A stretch of 64,000 nt of DNA from positions 1-64,000 of the forward strand of contig NW_022204191.1 in NCBI RefSeq assembly GCF_007655135.1, written 5' to 3'. The translations under genes and the position numbers were made by a program. Positions 55,199 through 64,000 of this stretch are shown here, piece after piece; the first letter of the stretch is position 1, and each line of letters starts with the position of its first letter. The notes beneath the pieces are model-generated. The model made no database searches. It saw nothing but the letters and a program-made list of their open reading frames with translations, and had not been told where the DNA came from. The DNA comes from Punica granatum. Its lineage: Eukaryota; Streptophyta; Magnoliopsida; Myrtales; Lythraceae.

Positions 55199-55790
55199 CC
55201 TTACCTAGATGGAGGAGATGCCGGCTTAACGTTTTTAGAATCAAATCAATGTAGTGTCCTAAGTCTTTTTTTCGAAAGAATGTATGCAGTGCGGAAAGAT
55301 AAACTATAGTTGTGTTCTTTACAGTATACATCGCTCTTTCTTACAAAAACAACAAAAATGCCCGTCCTAAAAAAACTACGGGCCGACTCAAGGACTCGAC
55401 TTTGGGTCGGTTGACGGCATGGAGGTAAAATTGGTCCAGCATGACGGTCCCTGTGTATGCATGGTTTTCGGCGCTACTGGGAGAACCGCTAACTAGAGAT
55501 GGGGGCTCCCGACTCAAGGGTGTGAATTCCTTGAAATCGAGCGAGGATCTTTGGGGGCCGGTTCGGTGGCATAGCCGACTCGATCCGTTCCCTTACTCGG
55601 AACCTCTGACTAACCTAACTTCCTATATTGGTGCCCGTGGGATGTCGGACAAGGTACCTAAGAAACTAGTATGATGTGTAATGCATGTGCGGGAAATAGT
55701 GGTGCGTAAAGTAGGTAAGCGGAAAATACGAAAAGAGATAAATAAACAAGCAAGCAAGGCAAGCGGAAACGAGCCCGAACCCTCTAAGTG
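55199..55790 (-). other. Internal leader between primer site and ORF1
   Basis: 592 nt with no ORF of note on the element strand. It is A/T-richer than the flanks in its ORF1-proximal half (around 55230-55370). A packaging signal would be expected in or near this leader, but I cannot point to one. Confidence 0.6.
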
Positions 55791-55808
55791 TCCCCAGTGG
55801 AGTCGCCA
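55791..55808 (-). other. Primer binding site, tRNA-Arg
   Basis: Three bases after the 5' LTR the minus strand reads TGGCGACTCCACTGGGGA. As I recall the sequence, this is complementary to the 3' end of plant tRNA-Arg(ACG) (ending in CCCCAGTGGAGTCG plus the added CCA) over 18 nt. tRNA-Arg priming is typical of Ogre-type elements. Confidence 0.85.
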
Positions 55809-56055
55809 AGCTGTGCGCACCCGAATTTAATCTCGTCGGGGCACTCATGCGCGCGCCTAAGCAAGCGCGGCTTGGGAGTATCCACCTTCCCGGGGACGCG
55901 CGACGAACGCACGTGAGAAGGAGTCGCCACTCGCCATTTTACGACCCGAAGGTCGAGGGCCGGCGAGTTACCCGGGTCTAGGGGTACGGGGTACACCTAA
56001 ATGCTAAGGCAATGGTCATACGGAACCGAAAATTCAAAATTCGGGGGTTCTATTA

Positions 56056-56078
56056 CGTGCGGGCCTATATCCCGCACG
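56056..56078 (-). other. 8-bp perfect hairpin near LTR end (5' LTR copy)
   Basis: Same CGTGCGGG/CCCGCACG stem and 7-base loop as at 39208-39230. Conservation in both copies is expected from common origin and does not by itself prove function. Confidence 0.45.
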
Positions 56079-58252
56079 CTCTTTCGGTACTCTAGCTTGC
56101 TAGGCTTGTCGTTTTGTTTATTTACCGTGTGATCTTGGGTCGCACTTGGCTCGCCCGTTTTGACACCGTAAAATCGATGAATCGATTGAGTTGGGCCGAG
56201 GATCCGAAGGATGAGTAGGCTTGAGAGTCAAGGAATTGGTTCGCTATCTTAGAGTTACAGTTCTTCGGACCGTAATGGTCGATTCCCTGCGCGAACCGAG
56301 ACCATGATTATTCGAGCTTACTCGTCCCTTGGTGACGACAGACCGACTTAACCGACTCAACATTCGGACCTGTTGCTCACCGATCGGGATCCTTACAAGT
56401 ATATGAATAAATACACAAATAAGATCCTCACAATGTGCACTCGAATAATTACAGAATACAACTGAATGAAATAAATGGATCCCGATCGGTTTGCATTGGG
56501 CCAATATTCCGCTCCGGCTCACCGTATGTTTTGAATAACCGATAAACAAATTAAGGCAACGCGGGCTTCAAGGAGCCGGGGGTCGGGTCCGATTGAACCA
56601 ATGGTTTGCAGGAGAATCGCTTAGTTCCCACTGTAACCGTTGGACCGATCGAGCTCCCGAGTGATATCTAAACACGTTTCACACATCCAATCCAAATCGC
56701 CTTCCACATAGGCCATATTTGGAGTGTGATGGTGACTCGAGGCTAGATCCCATTCCGCACTCGGGTTGCACGCGCTCGGTGAATTGAGAGGCGTTGGACC
56801 TCGTGTTCGGTGATTTGGGGCGTTAGACCCCGTGCAACACGTAACCTATGGGTTCAGGCCCGAACCGAGATAAATCATCATATGCAAAGACAAAACAGAA
56901 GAAAACTGATAAAACTGACGCAATACAGACAACAACTGACAACCGTCGGTGGATACAGACAAGTGGTGTATTAAGTCGAATGTACGTGATTTAATCAGTT
57001 ATTAACCGGGGTTGATTTGCAAACAATGCATCTAACCTAGGCCAACATAGAGGGTGGGCTAGGATACGGTTCTAAGCCAACTATATGTGTTGATTTGTTT
57101 TAGGACTCTTATTCAGTTAAGTGTCGCTACGGTTTCACCGATTTATCCAAACTCGTGTTTTGACTCTAGGATGGGATCTATTATCCCACCTATCCATTAT
57201 CTAAGGTTCGATTAGGCCGAATGTACGATTAATCCGGTTGTTCGTGTTTTGCACCTGAAATTAAATGCTTCCCACCGAATCTACACTAGGGAGATAGAAA
57301 CACTGAAAGTGGACGGAATAGGCCGTGCGAATGAGACTCGTACCCGAACGGGTAGCCCTTTTCCGTCCATAGATCAAGGCGTTTCCGACTTCCTAACGTC
57401 TAGGGCATCGGTGAATCAAGGAATGACGGTCATGCCCTTGGGTGATAAAATTGCGATGTTCGTGCATAAGTCGGAGATCATGTCACACGAAGGAGTCTAA
57501 GAAGGACTCTCGTGCCCCGACTCGGGCCGCCTCAAATTGGGCCCGGACTCGAGTCATGGCACATGAGTACTCCCTAGACATCAATTATATTCGTGTTACA
57601 CAATTCGGTATTTTGAAATTGTGAATTTTTTAAGGGAAAAGGGCATTCACGTCGTTCCGTGAATCATCGATGCGTTTACGAATTAATATTTGATTTGTCC
57701 CATTATTTAATCCAAATGATTTAATTAACCGAATGAGACGTCCCGTTTGCCCATTTGTGAGATTCTTCGGTGATTATTTTTCCACGTTGCGGTTACAGTT
57801 TTAACGGGAAGTATCCGGGTCTAACATGTCTAATGAGTAATGAACGTGTAGACAACGAATAAAAGGAGGCGTAATCACGAACAATTCCAAGGATCGATTT
57901 CGGAACAACGAAGAGACCAACCGAGGCTCCAAGGAGGTCACGGATGATTCGGCCACCTCTCAAGGATGAATGGCCGAATACTCCTTGACCCGATTCGAGT
58001 TTCGGTGGGTCTTTCACGTCGTTCCTAATCGGCCCTTGCATGCAAAGAACGACATACGCATAAAGATAACGAACGTTTCATTAGATTGACATTATCGTAA
58101 CACCGATTTACGCGAATAAACACACAAGACATCCGAAGCATCATATTCACGAAATCCACAAACAATCTTATCCAATTTCACAATAGGATCAAGGGTGGTG
58201 TGCGGGAATCATGTGGCTTCGAGGAAAGGGGAGCTTGGAGGCTTCGGCCACA

Positions 58253-58304
58253 CCAAGGAGCCTCACGGCCCCTATTGCAAAGGGGGTGGCCGTGAGCTCC
58301 TTGG
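58253..58304 (-). other. Long hairpin in the LTR (5' LTR copy)
   Basis: Same 22-bp, one-bulge inverted repeat as at 41405-41456. If transcription starts near 59770 it lies about 1.5 kb into the RNA leader. Confidence 0.45.
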
Positions 58305-58731
58305 CATGGCCGAGCCCTTCTCGAGCTCTTCTCCCTTGATCCCGTATTATTCCCCTCATTTAATCACATTTAGCCATGGTCACGATCGCATAAAATTATA
58401 CAAAACACACACGAACGGCCCGTTTGAATGGAAACACGTTACGACATCGATTCAACTAATAACGCAAAGAAGGAAAACGCGGGAATCGGCCCGACTCGGG
58501 GTGGAAGAAAACTTCCCGGACTCGTGTGGTCCAAGGAAGCTCTCGGCCATGTTCCTTCAAGGAAGGCCGTGAGCTTCCATGGCTCACGCGGGTCGGGAGA
58601 GTTTCTCCGGCCCCGATTCGGGTCTTTTCCCGCCATGCCATCATGCTACATGAGACTAACGGTAAGGAGATAAGGGAACCAACTCTTTTCGGGAAAGGAG
58701 AGAACACCCTAGCCCCGGGCAAGCCAAGGGG

Positions 58732-58765
58732 CTCACAGGTCTCTCCCTAGAGACTAAACCGTGAG
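58732..58765 (-). other. Nested inverted repeat in the LTR
   Basis: gtctct and agagac form a 6-bp stem around ccct, enclosed by an outer 7-bp stem ctcac-g/a-g with ccgtgag. In the 3' LTR (41884-41917) the outer stem is perfect; here one base change (g to a) weakens it. Confidence 0.4.
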
Positions 58766-59796
58766 TCTCGTGGCTCGACTGTGGCCAAGGGGACCTCACC
58801 CGTCCGGAACCGAGCCCCTTTCCACCATGGCACGCAAGCTCACACCTCATATGGACACGGCACGATCATACAAGTAGACATAAGGCACACACGTTGCATG
58901 AAAATGCATGGGAGGCGTGGATCCGAAAAAATAAAAAAGAGCTTTCATGCTTTCCGACCACTTTAAGTTATATTAACGTTACATGTAAACAAATATCAAA
59001 GATCCAAGCTCCTCTAAATCGTTAAGAGATGTTACCTAGCCTCGGTGCGCGAGGAGAAGAGTCAGGGACGTGGCCGTGGGAGTCACTAGACTCGGTTTGA
59101 AGTCACGGGTGGGTGACCCGGGTGGAAGACAGCCGCGGCCAGTCGAGGAAAAACAAGTCGGCACGCTTGCTCCGGGCACGGCACGGTGCGAGGTCGGGCT
59201 CGTTGGACTCCTAAGAGGCGGATCTACACGACCATGGGCAGACTCGAGCGTGCCAAGGCCTGAACAAACCCGAAAATGTGAGAGAAAACCCGGTAAAAAT
59301 GAGGAAAACCCGGTTAGAGAGAAACGGGTGAATGGCGGTTGTGCACGGTTGATCGGCCCTCGGACCATGGCCACCTCTTCACGGGGGAGAGTGAGGGTTG
59401 TGAGGAACCCTTTGAACGTGATGGCACGACTCGCCGAAGTCGTGGGAAGAAATGGCACGTGGCTTGCTTGGTGTGCGCGGCTAGGGAAGTCTCGGGACCC
59501 GAAAGTTCTCACGGCTGGAACGGGGTGTTGGAGGCCTCAAATCGAAAATCTAAGCCTGGAAATGGACTTAGGGGGTGGGAAATATGTAGGCTAGGAAGTT
59601 TGATGATTTTTGGCTTAAGTCGGGTCGGGTGGTTACCGGAATACCGGGTGGTTTTCCGGCGGTTTTAGCCGGTTTCGGCCTTGGCACGGGCTGAACGGAA
59701 GTGAGGGAAAGGGCTGGAGCTTGAGAGGTTTTTGGAGAGAGATTGGCTTGAGAGAGAAGGAGAATGGAGAAGTGATTAGGCTTAATGGTGAAAGGG

Positions 59797-59804
59797 CTTA
59801 TAAA
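59797..59804 (-). promoter_or_regulatory. Candidate TATA box of the 5' LTR
   Basis: The minus strand reads CCCTTTATAAGCCC, followed within 25-60 bases by a C/T-rich stretch (CTTCTCCATTCTCCTTCTCT) resembling the pyrimidine patch of plant core promoters. A start near 59770 would fit. The other LTR has the same motif at 42949-42956. A second TATA-like site nearer the LTR end is damaged in this copy. Confidence 0.4.
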
Positions 59805-61126
59805 GGGAAGCTTAATGATGCAATTGAGCAAAGTTAAGTGGGGTTAGGGCATGCTTAGGGGGCTGCCGAAAATCCCAAGGGGATTAGGGAGGGGTAGATG
59901 TCATGTTGAGTGTGGGGAAAGGCAAAGGAGAGTGATGGGTGTGATGGATGTGCAAGAAGAAGTGAAAGAAGTGAGGGAAATTTGAATTGTGTGGTGGAGG
60001 GAGTGTCTTGGGAGGTGGAGCCGCCGGCCATGGAGGGGGAAGCCGCGGCTTGGGGCTGTCCAATCGGAGCCGAGGGTTGAGCCGAGGCTTGGGGTTGAGC
60101 CGCGGCTTGATGGCTTGGCTTGGCTGAGCTGTGGGTCCCATTCGGTTGAGAGAAAAGCCGGAAAATACTTGAGACTTGATTGAGCGCGCGTCCGATCTCC
60201 GATGTCCAATTAATTTATGGATTTGGAATGCTTGAATGATGAGGATTTGAATGAGCCTAATATCGCCATGCGTCGTGTGGACGGACGTTCGGGCGACTCG
60301 GCGCCTCGGGAGTCGGTTTTTCCCTGTTCGGACGTTCGGAGTGGAGTTTAGCGTCCCTCGATCCCCGATTGTTCTTTGTGCATGCCTGCATTCGTTTTGG
60401 CGATCCTTTTGCCCCGTGGAGGATCGTTGGCCCGTCGTCCTCGGTTGGGGACCGTTGGCCCCGGAGGACCTAGGGACTTTGACCGGGATTCTCTCAGTGT
60501 GCCCTGAATGCCTTGAGGTGCTTGGGGATTATTGTGAGGTACTCAGAGATCGTTGTGGTCTCTGCTTTCCGTGGAAATACCCGAAGGCTCGCCGGGAGGC
60601 GTTCGCGACCACTGAAACGTACTTCGAGAGATCGAGCCGAGTTCCAGAAGGTTGTCTGAAGCTTGTTCCCCGGCCCTGGTGGTCCCTGGGTGCCTGTAGG
60701 CCCGTTTTGAGGGGCCGTTTGCTTGTCAATGGAGCGAACCCCGGGAGCTCTGTCAGAAAAGGCGTCCGTGGGGAATCGGGGTGTCCCGGCTTAAGCAGGA
60801 TGCTCCGGAAATGCGCCCGGACGTCTCGTTGGTCACTTTGGCACTGAGGGGAATTTTTGAAGCCCCATATTAGGCACCTTTCGGTGCTTCGGTGGCTCGG
60901 TGATGAATAGTGCCACAGTGCCAGCTCCGTCGTTTTCGGGATTACTCGTTCGTCTGTTCTTCTGACTGCTCTCTTCCGCCTTTCTCAGTGGATCGTGCTC
61001 TTCTCTTGTTGTTCATGACCTCGTGCCAGCCTATTGGCTTCCGATTGCCGGGTGATGAGTAGTGCCCCGGGCTTCAGTCGGGAATCCTCGCGTGGGAAAC
61101 CGGTGGGCCAAAATGGGGTGCTAACA

Positions 61127-61131
61127 CCTGC
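61127..61131. repeat. Target-site duplication, right copy
   Basis: cctgc, identical to 38959-38963 and directly abutting the element end (ctaaca). The following accgcaagttcgcc continues the interrupted monomer. Confidence 0.95.
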
Positions 61132-62257
61132 ACCGCAAGTTCGCCGAGCCACCTCGCTTGTGCCTCTTGTAACCTTGCCGGGTCGGATCACCCGTGCGAG
61201 TTTACTTTCCTGCACCATAAGTTCGCCGAGCCACCTTGCTCGTGCCTCTTGCAACCTTGCCGGGTCTGCTAACCCGTGCGAGATTACTTTCTTGCAGCGC
61301 AAGTTCGCCGAGCCAACTCGCTCGTCCCTCTTGCAACCTTGCCGGGTCTGATCACCCGTGCGAGTTTACTTTTCTGCATCGCAAGTTCGCGGAGCCACCT
61401 CGCTCTCCTCTTGAAACTTTGTTGCGTCTTCGAACCCGTGCGAGCATACTTTCCTGCACCGCAAGTTCGCCGAGCCACCTCGCTCGTGCTTCTTCTAACC
61501 TTGCCGGGTCTGCTCACCCGTGCGAGTTTACTTTCCTGCACCTTAAGTTTGTCGAGCCTCCTCGCATGTGTCTCTTGCAACCTGGCCGGGTCTGCCAACC
61601 CGTGCGAGTTCACTTTCCTGCATCGCAAGTTCGCCGAGCCACCTCGCTCGAGCCTCATGCAACCTTGCCGAGTCTGCTAACTTGTGCCAGTTTACTTTCT
61701 TGCACCGCAAGTTCACTGAGCCACCTCGCTCGTGCCTCTTGCAACCTTGCCGGGTTTGCTCACCCTTGCGAGCTTACTTTCTTGCACCGCAAGTTCGCCG
61801 AGCCAACTCGCTCGCGCCTCTTGCAACCTTGTCGGGTCTACTAACCAATGAGAGTTTACTTTCTTGCACCTCAAGTTCGCCGAGCCACCTCGCTCGTGCC
61901 TCTTGCAACCTTGCCGGGTCTGCTAACCCGTGAGAGTTAACTTTCCTCCACCGCAAGTTCGCCGAGCCACCTCGCTCTGGCCTCTTTCAACCTTGCTGGG
62001 TTTGCTAACCCATGCGAGTTTTATTTCTTCCACCGCATATTCGCCAAGCCACCTCGCTCGTGCCTCTTGCAATCTTGCCCGATCTGCTAACCCGTGCAAG
62101 CTTATTTTCCTGCACCGCAAGTTCGCCGAGCCAACTCACTCGTGCCTCTTGCAACATTGCAGGGTCAGCTAACCCGTGAGAGTTTACTTTCTTGCACCGC
62201 AAGTTCGGCGAGCGATCTCGCTCGTGCCTCTTGCAACCTTGCCGGGTCTGCTAACTC

Positions 62258-63159
62258 GTGCGAGCTTACTTTCCTGCACCGCAAGTTCGCCGAGCCAACT
62301 CTCTCGTGCCTCTTGCAACCTGGCCGGGTCTGCTAACCGGTGAGAGTTTACTTTCTTGCACTGCATGTTCGCCGCGCCACCGCGCTCGAGCCTCTTGCAA
62401 CCTTATCGGGTCTGCTAACCCGTGCGAGCTTCTTTTTCTGCACCGCAAGTTCGTCAAGCCACCTCGCTCGTGCTTCTTACAACCTTGTCGGGTATGCTAA
62501 CCCGTGCGAGCTTACTTTCCTGTACCTTAAGTTTACCGAGCCACCTCGCTCGTGCCTCTTGCAACCTTGCCGGGTCTGCTAACCCGTGCGAGTTAACTTT
62601 CCTCCACCGCAAGTTCGCCGAGCCACCTCGCTCTGGCCTCTTTCAACCTTGCTGGGTTTGCTAACCCATGCGAGTTTTATTTCTTCCACCGCATGTTCGC
62701 CGAGCCACCTCGCTCGTGCCTCTTGCAACCTTGCCCGGTCTGCTAACCCGTGCAAGCTTACTTTCCTGCACCGCAAGTTCGCCGAGCCACCTCCCTCGTG
62801 CCTCTTGCAACCTTGCCGGGTCTGCTAACCCGTGCGAGATCACTTTCCTGCAGCGCAAGTTCGCCGAGCCAACTCGCTCGTGCCTCTTGCAACCTTGCTG
62901 GGTCTGCTAACCCGTGCGAGAGTACTTTCCTACAACGCAAGTTCGCCGAGCCAAATCGCTCGTGCCTCTTGCAACCTTGCCGCGTCTGCTAACCCGTGCG
63001 AGCTTACTTTCCTGCACTGTAAGTTCGCCGAGCCACCTCGTTCGTGCCTCATGCAACTTTGAAGAGTCTGCTAATCCGTGCCAGTTTCCTTTCTTGCACC
63101 GCAAGTTCACGGAGCCACCTCTCTCGTGCCTCCTGCAACCTTGCCGGGTTTGCTAACCC
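62258..63159 (+). repeat. 11-monomer (902-bp) unit, copy 1
   Basis: Tandem unit of eleven monomers with private variants (for example ccgcatgttcgccgagcc and ctctggcctctttcaacc). It is repeated at 63160 onwards with a constant offset of 902 bp. Confidence 0.8.
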
Positions 63160-63760
63160 GTACGAGCTTACATTCCTGCACCGCAAGTTCGCCGAGCCAA
63201 CTCGCTCGTGCCTCTTGCAACCTTGCCGGGTCTGCTAACCGGTGAGAGTTTACTTTCATGCACTGCATGTTTGCCGTGCCACAGCGCTCGAGCCTCTTGC
63301 AACCTTATCGGGTCTGCTAACCCGTGCGAGCTTCTTTTTCTACACCGCAAGTTCGCCAAGCCACCTCGCTCGTGCTTCTTACAACTTTGTCGGGTATGCT
63401 ATCCCGTGCGAGCTTACTTTCCTGCACCTTAAGTTCACCGAGCCACCTCGCTCGTGCCTCCTGCAACCTTGCCGGGTCTGCTAACCCGTGCGAGTTAACA
63501 TTGCTCCACCGCAAGTTCGCCGAGCCACCTCGCTCTGGCCTCTTTCAACCTTGATGGGTTTGCTAACCCATGCGAGTTTTACTTCTTCCACCGCATGTTC
63601 GCCGAGCCACCTCGCTCGTACCTCTTGCAACCTTGCCCGGTCTGCTAACCCGTGCAAGCATACTTTCCTGCACCGCAAGTTCGCCGAGCCACCTCCCTCG
63701 TGCCTCTTGCAACCTTGCCAGGTCTGCTAACCCGTGCGAGATCACTTTCCTGCAGCGCAA
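63160..63760 (+). repeat. 11-monomer (902-bp) unit, copy 2 (partial)
   Basis: Follows copy 1 to about 63760. It then switches abruptly to monomers matching 61950-62190 (offset 1,804 bp, 22 monomers), so the array is a mosaic of overlapping duplications. Confidence 0.75.
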
Positions 63761-64000
63761 GTTCGCCGAGCCACCTCGCTCTGGCCTCTTTCAACCTTGC
63801 TGGGTTTGCTAACCCATGCGAGTTTTATTTCTTCCACCGCATATTCGCCAAGCCACCTCGCTCGTGCCTCTTGCAATCTTGCCCGATCTGCTAACCCGTG
63901 CAAGCTTATTTTCCTGCACCGCAAGTTCGCCGAGCCAACTCGCTCGTGCCTCTTGCAACATTGCAGGGTCAGCTAACCCGTGAGAGTTTACTTTCTTGCA

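Larger units (their letters stand above)
38964..61126 (-). mobile_element. Ty3/Gypsy LTR retrotransposon, Tat/Ogre lineage
   Basis: A 22,163-bp element in minus orientation with two 5,315-bp LTRs (TG...CA ends), a 5-bp target duplication, a tRNA-Arg primer site, a polypurine tract and the coding order ORF1, gag, protease, intron, RT, RNase H, archaeal-type RNase H, integrase. The giant LTRs, the extra ORF before gag, the probable intron between protease and RT and the doubled RNase H are hallmarks of Ogre-type Tat elements. It interrupts the satellite array without changing monomer phase. Three in-frame stops and at least three frame breaks make this copy protein-defective, while cis-acting sites look intact. 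No chromodomain is seen after the integrase, as expected for Tat. Confidence 0.96.
55812..61126 (-). repeat. 5' LTR of the element
   Basis: 5,315 bp, direct repeat of 38964-44278 with TG...CA ends. In element direction it runs from 61126 to 55812. It holds the promoter for the element RNA, probably at the TTTATAAG motif near 59800, which would give a U3 of about 1.35 kb and an unusually long R-U5 of about 4 kb. Relative to the other LTR it shows about 80 substitutions by eye and no net length change. ORFs within it are unconvincing. Confidence 0.96.
61127..64000 (+). repeat. 82-bp satellite array, right block
   Basis: The array resumes in the same orientation and monomer phase as before the element and runs to the window edge, about 35 monomers. 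The first part (61200-61900) resembles the right subfamily module seen at 21.5-22.1 kb and 35.2-35.9 kb. From 62258 an 11-monomer (902-bp) unit repeats (62258 with 63160, 62340 with 63242, 62586 with 63488, 62832 with 63734). No gene is present. Confidence 0.96.

Noticed and set aside
38964..61126. Pair of 5.3-kb repeats as a segmental duplication
   Set aside because: TG...CA ends, primer site, polypurine tract, target duplication and pol between them show that they are LTRs.
38964..61126. Host gene or captured gene inside the element
   Set aside because: Every protein-like segment is explained by ORF1, gag, protease or pol; no foreign domain is seen.

Overview
The window is plant nuclear DNA with no recognisable host gene. 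Two layers fill it: a long head-to-tail satellite array with an 82-bp monomer (1-38963, resuming at 61127-64000), and one nearly complete Ty3/Gypsy LTR retrotransposon of the Tat/Ogre lineage (38964-61126, 22,163 bp) inserted into that array on the minus strand. The Tat-type pol with a second (archaeal-type) RNase H, the tRNA-Arg primer site, the extra ORF ahead of gag and the intron-like gap between protease and reverse transcriptase all point to a flowering plant, probably a eudicot. From memory the protein sequences recall elements annotated in pomegranate (Punica, Myrtales), but this could not be checked here.

Satellite. Monomers share one orientation and differ at many diagnostic positions, giving a mosaic of higher-order repeats (HORs). 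Visible periods are about 2,457 bp (30 monomers, 5.0-9.65 kb), 2,380 bp (29 monomers, 10.97-15.9 kb), 655 bp (8 monomers, 19.6-20.9 kb), 982 bp (12 monomers, several places), 1,830-1,995 bp (29.3-35.1 kb) and 902 bp (11 monomers, right flank). The stretch 16.2-19.5 kb is more degenerate, with many small indels. Each monomer has two dyad symmetries, and one monomer subtype has a perfect 16-bp palindrome. Because 82 is not a multiple of 3, open frames drift through the monomers; I regard all ORFs in the array as accidental.

Retrotransposon, read in its own direction (high to low coordinates): 5' LTR (61126-55812, 5,315 bp), primer binding site matching tRNA-Arg (55808-55791), leader, ORF1 (55198-53699, plant-mobile-domain-like plus coiled coil), gag (53446 to about 51400), protease with a G-patch-like tail (to 49711), a probable 219-nt intron (49710-49492), RT / RNase H / archaeal-type RNase H / integrase (49491 to about 46100), a 3' untranslated region with a 33-bp minisatellite, polypurine tract (44292-44279) and 3' LTR (44278-38964). 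A 5-bp target duplication (cctgc) flanks it, and the satellite resumes in the same monomer phase. The LTRs have the same length and differ at roughly 80 positions by eye (about 1.5%), so the insertion is young, yet the coding region has three in-frame stops and at least three frame breaks. This copy should be non-autonomous at the protein level, although its cis elements (LTRs, primer site, polypurine tract) look intact.
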